NCBI GenBank assembly: GCA_025355565.1
Contig: JANXZK010000020.1
Location: 1 to 60,356 of the forward strand
Source: a bacterium
GTDB lineage: Bacteria; Patescibacteriota; Minisyncoccia; Phycocordibacterales; PALSA-1337
Direction of reading: 5' to 3'
Length of the DNA stretch: 60,356 nucleotides
How positions within the stretch are numbered: position 1 is the stretch's first letter; every line of letters starts with the position of its first letter. This document shows, in pieces, positions 1-8,157 of the stretch. The notes below the pieces were generated by a model. That model worked only from the letters and a program-made list of their open reading frames with translations, was not told the DNA's origin and did no database searches. The position numbers were made by a program, and so were the translations under genes.

Positions 1-344
1 AGATTCTTGTACTCTCGAGTCGCCATACCTGTCCAAGCTCTACAAATCTCGTCCGTGAGAATGGCGAACTCCACACCTTCCTTCATGCCACCTCTTTCCC
101 ACTCGTCTGTAAGAGCTTTACGAATCTCAATAGCTTTCAACTGTACGATTTTCTCGTACACTTCACTGCCTTCATTTTTCAAACTTATCTTCAGATCTGA
201 CCAATATCTTCTAGGTATGGAGCTGCCAGTCAGTACTGCAATAACATCAACCACGGAGAAATACCATTTCTCCGATCTTTCGTCTCATTGTCGGCGAATC
301 TGCTGACCCTCGAATATAGCTAAATGCTTTTTCACGTCTGACAT
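1..344 (-). pseudogene. BRO-N / DinD-like protein, decayed, runs off the left edge
   Basis: On the minus strand an ATG at 344-342 opens MSDVKKHLAIFEGQQIRRQ and then meets TGA at 287-285. Reading on in the same frame gives EKWYFSVVDVIAVLTGSS, then RRYWSDLKISLKNEGSEVYE, which is typical of BRO-N domain proteins. Family members usually have a Trp where the TGA stands, so this looks like TGG to TGA. After YEKIVQLK the frame jumps directly to AIEIRKALTDEW, EFAILTDEI and MATREYKN, which match the C-terminal part of the family. The intervening segment, usually containing RIIQSIPSPKAEPFKLWLA, is absent without loss of frame (junction near 134-138). Both lesions suggest a pseudogene. The family assignment rests on motif memory. 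Confidence 0.72.
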
Positions 345-479
345 ATCTCAATCTTCTCACATGAAAATGAAAAAACAATATTGACTAGGATAATTTCGTG
401 TGCCCCTCGTGAGATGGAATTGGAATCAGATTGTGGCTAGTATTCGAGATTTTGAATATTTGAAACGTTAATATTCCTA

Positions 480-1322
480 CTACACCGGAATAGCTCTGGC
501 CGGTACTATTTTCGCAATTAGAGGGCTGCAAACAATCAATATCGGGATGATCAAAGAATCTGGAGCGTAGTGGTACGAGAGATTTACGCCCAGGGCAGTG
601 ATTGAGATGATCAATATGATTATTCCTGTCCAGTTGATTCTTCCCGGATCGTAATCAGATACGAGATCATCCATATCCTTTTTTATATTTAGCAATCTTT
701 GCTTGAACTTCTGATTCTTACCTGGTAGTGGTATAAGCGAGATGATGTACCAAAAATTCACGGTAATAAATAGGAATGATGCTCCGATGAAAAACATCTC
801 GACCGGTGAGTCTGTAAGAGCATGATCTTGTGTAAAGAAAATATCGAGACTCGTAAATGCGAAATGAGATGAGGCAATACCGACAATGATGATCAGAAAC
901 CAGACATAAAGAGCAGCTTTCCATGAGTACCGAGAGTCGAATGAAAAAAGAATGTTAGCCAGGACAAACAGACTTGGGATTATTATGATTGCCGATAAGA
1001 TGGGACTTTGGATAATCGAAACGTGCTGGAAAATTATGTACACGAATATAACATTCCAGATGGCTAATATTTCTTTGTTAATTTTTAAGAGAAGTTTCTT
1101 TCGAAAAAACACTGCGTATATAATGCAGAAGATTACGGCAACGATAAACAGATGTCCGTACAGACTGTAGACGTCCTCACCTTTTCCAGGAATCAGACCT
1201 CCCAGAGCCAATACTGCTGATAAGATAATAACAACCAGATCGATCTTTTCGAACTTCTCCTGGATCAGCAAGAAAGCTTGTGCTAGTATACCCAAATAGA
1301 ATGGCAAAATACCGAGCAACAT
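480..1322 (-). CDS. Polytopic membrane protein, unknown function
   Basis: A 280-residue protein that I do not recognise. It is dominated by hydrophobic stretches, with roughly eight predicted membrane segments. One basic loop (PLPGKNQKFKQRLLNIKKD, about residues 200-220) is probably cytoplasmic. No catalytic motif is visible. It starts 6 nt after the stop of the signal peptidase gene on the same strand, so the two are probably cotranscribed. A role in export or the envelope is only a guess from that linkage. The ATG at 1322 is the first in a long open frame. Confidence 0.75.
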   Translation of the reverse strand: MLLGILPFYLGILAQAFLLIQEKFEKIDLVVIILSAVLALGGLIPGKGEDVYSLYGHLFIVAVIFCIIYAVFFRKKLLLKINKEILAIWNVIFVYIIFQHVSIIQSPILSAIIIIPSLFVLANILFSFDSRYSWKAALYVWFLIIIVGIASSHFAFTSLDIFFTQDHALTDSPVEMFFIGASFLFITVNFWYIISLIPLPGKNQKFKQRLLNIKKDMDDLVSDYDPGRINWTGIIILIISITALGVNLSYHYAPDSLIIPILIVCSPLIAKIVPARAIPV

Positions 1323-1328
1323 AGTAGA

Positions 1329-2063
1329 TTATTGTCCCAAGACCTTGCCAACGATGTCAGACAATCTAACAGGACCAAATGTTCTTGAGTCCAGGCTTGG
1401 AGCCGAATTATCGCTCATTACGAAGTATTCATCGCTTCCAAGATTTGCATTTGCATCGCCACTAATAGGATTGGCGACGTATTGATCTTGAAATAGAGAT
1501 CCATTGATAGAAAGCTGACCATCTTTGAGGGTAATTTTCTCTGAAGGCAATCCGATAACGCGCTTTATAAGATAAGCCTGGCTATTTGAGGATTTGAACA
1601 CTATTACATTATCCCTTTGAATGTTTTTGTCGAACTTTTCGATGAACAGATAAGCGCCCTGATTAAGATGTGGACTCATGCTTTGCCCTGACACGACAAA
1701 TGGTTCAATGACAAATAACCTGATTGGTACGGCAACCACGAGAGCAATTATCACCCCAACAACAATGTTAGCAACATACACCCCGAGCGATTTTCCCCAG
1801 GATGCTTGATAATATTTTTTGAAGAGTGAACTTAGAATCAAATACCCAGCTATCACTGATAAGATTTGAGCAATCACACCTAAACCTATCAAAGAAAAGA
1901 CTATGCCGGTTATACTGCTTCCAATACCGGATAACAGCACCACAAGCATCGATTTTCGATAGGAAGCATTAGAGATTTTGAAAAGCTTACTCAAGCCGAG
2001 GAGAATCGCAGAACTTATGAAAAAGCCTGCCACAGCTACTATTACAATAAGAAGAATCATCAT
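1329..2063 (-). CDS. lepB: Signal peptidase I
   Basis: Type I signal peptidase that cleaves signal peptides from exported pre-proteins at the outer face of the cytoplasmic membrane. About 110 N-terminal residues are strongly hydrophobic, several segments instead of the usual one or two. The catalytic part follows: FVVSGQSMSPH carries the nucleophile (Ser128) and AYLIKRVIGLP the general base (Lys167). The box near the C-terminus reads SDNSAPSLDSRTFGPV, close to the family GDN..S.DSR.FG. A TATAAT hexamer lies at 2073-2068, 4 nt before ATG 2063 and 7 nt before the in-frame ATG 2060. The second ATG fits the leaderless spacing seen elsewhere, so the start could be either. Confidence 0.93.
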   Translation of the reverse strand: MMILLIVIVAVAGFFISSAILLGLSKLFKISNASYRKSMLVVLLSGIGSSITGIVFSLIGLGVIAQILSVIAGYLILSSLFKKYYQASWGKSLGVYVANIVVGVIIALVVAVPIRLFVIEPFVVSGQSMSPHLNQGAYLFIEKFDKNIQRDNVIVFKSSNSQAYLIKRVIGLPSEKITLKDGQLSINGSLFQDQYVANPISGDANANLGSDEYFVMSDNSAPSLDSRTFGPVRLSDIVGKVLGQ

Positions 2064-2232
2064 GATAATTATATAAGTATTAATAAATGCGCGAAATCTT
2101 AGTAATTACTTTACCACTAAATGTGCATCATAGCCACTATTGTTTCTGATGGCAGTCTATTCGCGACCGTGTACGGCCTGGCGCGCCACAAAAAATAGAC
2201 AGAAGGGTAGGAGATATTCACACAACCTAATA

Positions 2233-3165
2233 TCATTTGAAATTTATCCTCTGTTCAAAATCTTGGCATTTTTCTCTCGGGCAGGCAAATATATTTTTTG
2301 ACCGAAAATTGTCTATTGATTTTATCTCAGTAACTTCTAGTTCAACGAACATGTTTCTAATTGCTAAAACATGTAAATTATACAGACAATAATCAATAGA
2401 CTTTGAAAATGCGAGAACATTATATAAATCATTTCTTGGATTCTCAAAAATAATAGATGGTCTATATTTACTAATTGTCCTGGTTCCACCCTTCATAATT
2501 TTAAATTCATATCCTTCTGCATCAATTTTAATTATAGTTGGAGGTTCGAATCTTAGACTATCAATTGTATCAACATCGACATTTCCGCAATCTTTTTCTT
2601 GTATACTTGCTAAACCAGAATGAAAGTTATCCAAACTTTTCATACTCACATTATGAAGAATGTTATTGGATAGAGCTTTATTTATCGGTAACACATTTTG
2701 TAGATGAGCATCATTGATTAAGGATACCAAATCATTAAATATTCTTTCTTGCGGTTCAAATGCATAAATTTTTCCTTGAAATCCTGGGCTGCTTGCAATA
2801 TATCCAGTGAAATAACCCCAGTTAGATCCGATATCATAAAATACCCCATTAGAAAGAAATAAAATATCTAAAATGGCCATAACTTCTGGTTCATATCCAT
2901 CTCTTATAAATCTTTCAAAATACAAACTATGATATTGGGTATTTCTAGTATCAAAACTGCATAAATTATTATCAATCATAAAATAACCCTTTTGTTTAAT
3001 AAATGGTAATAATATTCTTGAAATTATTTTCGGTGCAGTTCGCCAACCATCAATTAATGTCGGATTTACAAGCGACTTGTTATCATACCCTAGTCTATAA
3101 AGTGAAGTAAGCAATGTACCTTTAGAGAAAGAGAATACTTTTCTGAATGGTAGTTTACGAATCAT
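2233..3165 (-). CDS. FkbM-family SAM-dependent methyltransferase
   Basis: A 310-residue protein with a class I methyltransferase core. FYDIGSNWGYFTGYIA is the SAM-binding motif I. KIYAFEPQERIFNDL gives the acidic loop after strand 2, and PTIIKIDAEGYEFKIMKGG is the typical FkbM signature. FkbM enzymes O-methylate sugars or natural products; the substrate here is unknown. The ATG overlaps the end of the upstream MetRS gene by 4 nt, so the two are translationally coupled. The gene is AT-rich like the rest of the 2233-6809 block, which suggests shared acquisition. Confidence 0.85.
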   Translation of the reverse strand: MIRKLPFRKVFSFSKGTLLTSLYRLGYDNKSLVNPTLIDGWRTAPKIISRILLPFIKQKGYFMIDNNLCSFDTRNTQYHSLYFERFIRDGYEPEVMAILDILFLSNGVFYDIGSNWGYFTGYIASSPGFQGKIYAFEPQERIFNDLVSLINDAHLQNVLPINKALSNNILHNVSMKSLDNFHSGLASIQEKDCGNVDVDTIDSLRFEPPTIIKIDAEGYEFKIMKGGTRTISKYRPSIIFENPRNDLYNVLAFSKSIDYCLYNLHVLAIRNMFVELEVTEIKSIDNFRSKNIFACPREKCQDFEQRINFK

Positions 3166-4616
3166 ATATTAATCCTTGGGAATAAGCCGACTTCTGGTTT
3201 TTTGTTACGATCTAATGCCTCAATAATTTTTTTAGAAGTTTCGGGCATAAAACACACTAACGAGTTAGCGATCATGTAAAGCCTTAGTAACAAAAATCTA
3301 ATTAAACCCGCACCTTTCTCCATATCAATTTTAATTACTTTATACGGCTCTTCCTTAGAAATGTATTCATCAAGATTATTAATCTCTTTCCAAATAATAT
3401 CAATCGCCTTCTGAATATCAAAAGATTCAATTAACTCTGAAATGCCATCAAGATATTTCTTATTTTCGTCTTTTAGTGTAATACCATGTGTCTCTGATAG
3501 CTTAAGCACCCGACTCAACAGATTTCCAATACCATTGACCAAATTGGCATGATAAGCTTCGTCAAATGAACGTAGACTCATCGGAGAATCATCAAAACTA
3601 TTCACATGTCTTAATAAATAGTACCGTAGAGCGTCTGTGCCATATTTTTTATATAGGTCATAAGGATTAATTACATTTCCAATACTTTTGCTCATTTTAG
3701 TTCCACCTTCACCTGTTATGAAACCGTCTATAACTATAGTATCTGTGTTCGGTAAATCTGCTGCTAATAATATTGCCTGCCACATCGCAGATTGTTGTCG
3801 TAAATTATCTTTTCCTGCAAATTGAATTTTATAACCATCTTCCCAAAACTTTTTAAAGTTGCCATTTTTATCATTAGGCCAATCAAGTGTAGAGATATAA
3901 TTTGTCAGTGCATCAAACCAAACATACATGACATGATCATTGTCATTTGGGACAGGCACACCCCAGGGCATTTTCGTCTTCATTCGTGATATTGAAAAAT
4001 CCTTCAATCCCGATTGTACGAAGGAGGTAACCTCGCGTTTACGAAACTCAGGAATGATAAAGTTCTCTTTCGTATATATACTAAGAAGCTTTTCCTGGAA
4101 GGCTGAAAACTTAAAGAAATAGTTTTCTTCATTGATGAACTGTATATCAACCATTGGGTGTTCTGGGCATCTGCCATTTACTAAATCTGAATCATTTTTT
4201 TCTAATTCACATCCAACGCAATATTTGACACGATAGGTTGATTTATATATGTAACCGTTTATGTCACACCTCTTCCAAATTTCTTGACAAGCAGATATAT
4301 GTTTTTCATCCGTCGTTCTAATAAAATGTAGCGAGTTAATCAGATTTAAGATTTTTGATAAATCCTTGAATTCTTTCGCGTATATATCCACATATTCTTT
4401 TGGTGTTTTCCCAGACGTTATGGCCTTTTCATAAATTTTTTGGCCGTGTTCATCCGTTCCAGTATTAAAAAAGATATCCTTGCCAATCGAGGCATAGTAC
4501 CTCGCCATAACATCTGCTCTTATTATTTCCATGGCAAACCCAACATGAGGACTAGCATTTACATAAGGAAGCGTAGTGGTTATATAAATATTATTCTTTT
4601 GTTTTATGCTATTCAT
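3162..4616 (-). CDS. metG: Methionyl-tRNA synthetase
   Basis: Class I aminoacyl-tRNA synthetase of 484 residues, charging tRNA-Met. The N-terminus TTTLPYVNASPHVGFAMEI holds the HIGH-type motif as PHVGF. FFNTGTDEHGQKI follows, then a zinc knuckle region (CVGCELE and GRCPEHP). MYVWFDALTNYIS supplies the Trp of the methionine pocket, and GGTKMSKSIGNVINP is the KMSKS loop. The C-terminal helical domain contains NLVNGIGNLLSRV, the usual anticodon-binding helix. There is no C-terminal EMAP domain. It sits between a MetRS-like paralog upstream and an FkbM methyltransferase downstream, in an AT-rich block. It may be the housekeeping enzyme, since no other complete MetRS is visible here. Confidence 0.92.
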   Translation of the reverse strand: MNSIKQKNNIYITTTLPYVNASPHVGFAMEIIRADVMARYYASIGKDIFFNTGTDEHGQKIYEKAITSGKTPKEYVDIYAKEFKDLSKILNLINSLHFIRTTDEKHISACQEIWKRCDINGYIYKSTYRVKYCVGCELEKNDSDLVNGRCPEHPMVDIQFINEENYFFKFSAFQEKLLSIYTKENFIIPEFRKREVTSFVQSGLKDFSISRMKTKMPWGVPVPNDNDHVMYVWFDALTNYISTLDWPNDKNGNFKKFWEDGYKIQFAGKDNLRQQSAMWQAILLAADLPNTDTIVIDGFITGEGGTKMSKSIGNVINPYDLYKKYGTDALRYYLLRHVNSFDDSPMSLRSFDEAYHANLVNGIGNLLSRVLKLSETHGITLKDENKKYLDGISELIESFDIQKAIDIIWKEINNLDEYISKEEPYKVIKIDMEKGAGLIRFLLLRLYMIANSLVCFMPETSKKIIEALDRNKKPEVGLFPRINI

Positions 4617-4622
4617 AAATAT

Positions 4623-5945
4623 TTACTTATGGTTATTTTTATAAAATTCAGGTCTTAATGTCGATGTCATAAAGTATAATAATTCAATATTTGTATCATC
4701 AACAAAATCTAAAGAATTGAGAACATTGAGAAATTTATCAAACAACGAGATGGCTTCATAAAATTTATACATGGAAATATAACCGATAAACTTCCCTCGG
4801 TAATATGATGAGTCTATGTCACTGTCCATGCTCGCATGGAATAAATTATGTTTATCGACACAACTTGATATTAATGTACAAGATTTCATTGAGTTTTGCT
4901 TTATTATCTCTAAATCATCATAACTAAATTCGAAGTCGTCGAAAATATTATGTGATAACACGTAGAGTCGTATATCATCTGACGAATAATTGTGTGCTAA
5001 CTCATCAATACTAACTATATTACCTTTTGATTTCGAAATTTTTTCTCCGTTTTTATTTACAAATCCATGAACCATTATTTGATCGGGGAGTCTTTCTATT
5101 TTTGCCGCTAAAAGTATAAGCGGAAAATATATTGTATGAAATTTAAGAATATCCCTACCGATATTTTGAATAATAAAACAATCTTCCGACATCCATGTTT
5201 CGTAGAACAGTTTTTCATTACTAAAATAACCAACGGCATTTATATATGAGATAAGTGCTTCAAAAAATGCATACACAACATATTTATTATCTTTAAAAAA
5301 TGGAACGCCCAATTCGCCACTTTTAATTCTAGTTACATTGAAGTCATCAAAATATTTTAATCTATCAAGAGATTCAGTTTTATAAATATCGGGTATTATC
5401 TCTATCTGATTCCTTTCAAGTAACCCAAATAGTAAATCTATATGGGTAGCTATTTTCAAAAAGTAATTTTCTTCTGAAATAAATCGATAAGGTGTATTAT
5501 GTAAAGGACAGGAATTACTTTCTGGATTATTTCCAACAAATGATTCACACGACTGACAGTAATATGATTCCCATTTCTTAACATACAAAGCATTTTCATC
5601 AAAATTAGATATTATTTTATTTACCGCTCGAACATGGACATCGTTGCTAGTCCTGTAAAATATATCTACGGAAAGGCACAGTTTTTCCTTCAATTCAAGG
5701 AAAACATTACTAAAATGATCGCAGAATTCCCTGGTATCAATACCAGCTTTCTTGGCCTTTATTTCAATCTTAAAACTATTTTCGTCTGTTCCTGTTATAA
5801 AAAAAACTTCCTTTTTTAAATTTCTAAGGAATCTTGCTATCGTATCCGTTATTAATATTTCAAAACCAAATCCAATATGGGGTATTGAATTCACATACGG
5901 TAAGGATGTTGTTAGTATGTACTTTTTCTTGTTTAAATCTATCAT
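4623..5945 (-). CDS. Divergent MetRS paralog, possible non-canonical amino-acid activating enzyme
   Basis: A 440-residue class I synthetase of the MetRS type. LTTSLPYVNSIPHIGFGFEI corresponds to the HIGH region and GEKISKSKGNIVSIDEL to KMSKS, with Lys and Ser kept. A zinc region CQSCESF and SCPLHNTP is present. Several MetRS landmarks have changed: TGTDEH is TGTDEN, and the Met-pocket segment usually written VWFDA reads AFFEA, losing the Trp. The C-terminal part lacks the NLxNxxGN helix that contacts the anticodon. It lies 6 nt upstream of metG on the same strand. Activation of an amino acid remains plausible, but ordinary tRNA-Met charging is doubtful. Decay toward a pseudogene is the alternative, although the frame is fully open. 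Confidence 0.8.
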   Translation of the reverse strand: MIDLNKKKYILTTSLPYVNSIPHIGFGFEILITDTIARFLRNLKKEVFFITGTDENSFKIEIKAKKAGIDTREFCDHFSNVFLELKEKLCLSVDIFYRTSNDVHVRAVNKIISNFDENALYVKKWESYYCQSCESFVGNNPESNSCPLHNTPYRFISEENYFLKIATHIDLLFGLLERNQIEIIPDIYKTESLDRLKYFDDFNVTRIKSGELGVPFFKDNKYVVYAFFEALISYINAVGYFSNEKLFYETWMSEDCFIIQNIGRDILKFHTIYFPLILLAAKIERLPDQIMVHGFVNKNGEKISKSKGNIVSIDELAHNYSSDDIRLYVLSHNIFDDFEFSYDDLEIIKQNSMKSCTLISSCVDKHNLFHASMDSDIDSSYYRGKFIGYISMYKFYEAISLFDKFLNVLNSLDFVDDTNIELLYFMTSTLRPEFYKNNHK

Positions 5946-5978
5946 AAATAGTTAACACATGCTACCATATTTATCTGT

Positions 5979-6809
5979 ATGAGTAAAATAATTACAGTAA
6001 ATAAATTTCTAAAACAGCAGGTTGACTATAAACGATTGAATAAACGTATTGTACTGATGTCTGGCAGTTTTGATTTATATCATCCTGGACATGTCGATAT
6101 ATTGAGAAAAGCAAAAAGATACGGTGATATTCTTGTGATTCTTCTAAATAGTGATTCATCAATAAGAAAATACAAAGGTAGAAATCGTCCTATTTTTAAT
6201 CAAAAAGAGAGGGCAAAAATTCTTGAATCAAATCAACACATAGACCATATAATCATATTTCCAGAGATTAATCCTAAGAAATATTTTTCTCTGATAAAGC
6301 CCGAGGTATTTTGTAATGGACTTGACTGGAGTAAGGATTTTATTGGTAGAGAAATTCTCGAACAAAACCGATGCAAACTAGTTTTCTTTAAGCGGGCAGC
6401 ATTATCAGCTAGTAATATCATAGAACGAATTATAAGAATATCTTCAATTAGAGAGAAGAATGGATTGATCTTTGATGAGCCTCTGTTTAATAGGCTAGCA
6501 TCTGATACCGAAGTATCTCAAAAACTTAAAGTTCTCTCTAAGGAAAAGGAAATCTACATTATCAGTCAAGATAATAAGATCTTTTGCCTTGGGTCTAATA
6601 AACAAATAAGAAAGAAAAATATTGTTGATACTCTATTATTTATGGCAAAAAGTAACGATTTTGTATTAAATCATAGTTATCTAATTTCTTCTAGGAGTGA
6701 CCTCATTGAGAGTGCTAAAGAAGTTAATGTTCACCCTATGTTTTTTGATATGCAGAATCCTGACTTTAAAAAATCTTTTTTAGCTTTTATCAATAAGATA
6801 ATGGTGTAG
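5979..6809 (+). CDS. RfaE2/cytidylyltransferase-like nucleotidyltransferase with a HAD-like C-terminal region
   Basis: Residues about 1-145 form a HIGH-superfamily nucleotidyltransferase. LMSGSFDLYHPGHVDILRKA carries HxGH, and NSDSSIRKYKGRNRPIFNQ matches heptose-1-phosphate adenylyltransferase (RfaE domain 2) and glycerol-3-phosphate cytidylyltransferase. It would join a sugar- or polyol-phosphate to an NTP. Residues about 155-276 are an extension; SYLISSRSDLIESAKEVNV resembles the end of a HAD phosphatase (IGD..SD...A...G), but the leading DxD is not evident, so it may be inactive. The gene diverges from the MetRS-like gene 33 nt away. TACCAT (5963-5968, preceded by TGC) is a possible -10, 10 nt before the ATG. 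Confidence 0.8.
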   Translation: MSKIITVNKFLKQQVDYKRLNKRIVLMSGSFDLYHPGHVDILRKAKRYGDILVILLNSDSSIRKYKGRNRPIFNQKERAKILESNQHIDHIIIFPEINPKKYFSLIKPEVFCNGLDWSKDFIGREILEQNRCKLVFFKRAALSASNIIERIIRISSIREKNGLIFDEPLFNRLASDTEVSQKLKVLSKEKEIYIISQDNKIFCLGSNKQIRKKNIVDTLLFMAKSNDFVLNHSYLISSRSDLIESAKEVNVHPMFFDMQNPDFKKSFLAFINKIMV

Positions 6810-7034
6810 TGTTTCAAAAAGTTATCCACCTCCAATATTTGCATCCATTTCTAGCGGAGTTAGAATTACACCATATAAAGCCCATCGGGCAGTCCATATA
6901 CGTATGGATCGAGCGCTTGACGCTACTCTCCAAGTAGAGAGAAAAGAAACTTAACGAGGCATCATCTGTGACCTCACCTATGCGTATTTCGATATACGCT
7001 CTCTGTTCTTAATAAGTACACAATCATGCCGGAA
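6810..7034. other. Intergenic stretch before the integrative element
   Basis: Apart from a GTTATCCACC sequence at about 6821 that resembles a DnaA box, I see no gene, tRNA fragment or clear terminator here. The left boundary of the integrative element probably lies in or just after this stretch, but I could not find a copy of the tRNA-Arg 3' end to mark it. Confidence 0.4.
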
Positions 7035-7070
7035 GCCGTCCCAGCGGATGCTTTAGCGCCGCGGGACGGC
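7035..7070. repeat. GC-rich hairpin upstream of the Rep gene (candidate nick site or terminator)
   Basis: GCCGTCCC (7035-7042) pairs perfectly with GGGACGGC (7063-7070). An inner GCGG/CCGC helix extends it around an AT-richer loop. It stands out from the surrounding sequence and lies just before the open frame of the HUH Rep protein. Rolling-circle Rep proteins nick at hairpins, so this is a candidate double-strand origin. A factor-independent terminator is less likely, as no T-tract follows. Confidence 0.45.
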
Positions 7071-7284
7071 GGGAGGGTTGACTTGATTATAGGCACACTT
7101 AAAGAGAACTCATTATCAATCTAATTCTACTTGGCTGGTAACTAAACTAACCCATTCCAAGCTCATCATCTCCGGCTCCACCATAGAGTCATACGAGTAC
7201 AAAGAAAAATCACTCGCATATGGGTTCTCAAACTCCAAGGGTAAAAGTCGAAAGAAAATAGTCGTCGTCAACGAAGAGACACGA

Positions 7285-7959
7285 TTGAAGAAGATCGAAT
7301 CCAGGAAGCGTTCCATGCAACGCTCCAATTCCAAGCTACGCCGATTGGTCAACGCCAATGCTTGGAAGTGGACTAAATCTGACAGCATGCCATATCCACC
7401 TGTCTTTGCCACCTTCACATTCAAGGAAGACCTGAAGGATATCAAGACCGCCAATAGGATCTTCTCTCACTTCGTCAAACGTCTTAATTATGAGCTAGGC
7501 CATACAAAAAAGTCATTCCTGAAATACATAACCGTAATTGAATTTCAGGACTTTAGCCGTGATGGCGTCGTCCATTATCACAGCATCTTCTTTAACCTTG
7601 AATATATTCGCAAGGATATTTTGGCTGATATTTGGGGCCAAGGTTTTGTCCATATCCGAGCAATTGATCAGGTAAGCAACGCCGGAGCTTACGTATCAAA
7701 ATATCTGGTCAAGCACTTCGAGGATGATCGTCTCGACGGACAAAAGCGATACTTCTCATCTCGTGGATTGCACAAGCCCATTGAAATATTGGATCAATTC
7801 AAAGCTGATTCTATCTCATCTTTGATCCCTGCTCCATATCTGGCCAAGCAGAAAGAATTCATGAGCAAGTATCAGGGCAAGGTCGAATACAAGCAATATC
7901 TGTTGGATAGGACGCAATCGTTAAACGATGTCGTTCCGGATCTCGACCTACTCCTATGA
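7285..7959 (+). CDS. rep: HUH endonuclease rolling-circle replication initiator (Rep)
   Basis: Rep proteins nick one strand at an origin and attach through a tyrosine. VFATFTFKED (about residues 40-49) is motif 1. DGVVHYHSIFFN contains the metal-binding His-Tyr-His (97-99), and SNAGAYVSKYLVKHF carries the catalytic Tyr136 followed by a Lys. RYFSSRGLHKP is also typical. The stated start is TTG at 7285. The same frame is open from 7093 and encodes a plausible N-terminus (SGSTIESYEYKEKSLAYGF, then SRKKIVVVNEETRLKK) that looks conserved in this family, yet it has no ATG, GTG or TTG. The real start may therefore be non-standard, or the gene is damaged at its 5' end. The next gene overlaps by ATGA. 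Confidence 0.85.
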   Translation: MKKIESRKRSMQRSNSKLRRLVNANAWKWTKSDSMPYPPVFATFTFKEDLKDIKTANRIFSHFVKRLNYELGHTKKSFLKYITVIEFQDFSRDGVVHYHSIFFNLEYIRKDILADIWGQGFVHIRAIDQVSNAGAYVSKYLVKHFEDDRLDGQKRYFSSRGLHKPIEILDQFKADSISSLIPAPYLAKQKEFMSKYQGKVEYKQYLLDRTQSLNDVVPDLDLLL

Positions 7960-8141
7960 TCACCATCGAGGAGCTGAAAAAACTTGAGCCGGAATTAGCA
8001 GACAAAAGCGACAAAGAAGTTACTGTCATTCGTAATCTCCTCTACCAAGCTGCCAATCTTGCTCTTGAGAATTTCTTCGAGGACAAAAGCGGTTCCAAAA
8101 ATCCCGTTGGGTTATTGACTTCATCAGAGCAGGTGAAATAA
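7956..8141 (+). CDS. Small element-encoded protein, unknown
   Basis: A 61-residue charged protein (MITIEELKKLEPELADKSDK..) with a predicted helical middle (VTVIRNLLYQAANLALENFF). Its ATG overlaps the rep stop in ATGA, so translation is coupled. The serine recombinase gene follows 16 nt later. I see no helix-turn-helix or catalytic motif. By position it could be a replication or recombination accessory factor; that is inference only. Confidence 0.6.
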   Translation: MITIEELKKLEPELADKSDKEVTVIRNLLYQAANLALENFFEDKSGSKNPVGLLTSSEQVK

Positions 8142-8157
8142 TTATCATGTAAAAAAT

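Noticed and set aside
285..287. TGA inside the BRO-N frame as a recoded Trp or Gly codon
   Set aside because: Many clear genes here end in TGA (for example lysS and mraZ), and no other gene needs TGA read-through, so an alternative code is not supported.
7..306. Plus-strand open frame at the left edge
   Set aside because: It is the shadow of the BRO-N-like pseudogene on the other strand and has no recognisable features.
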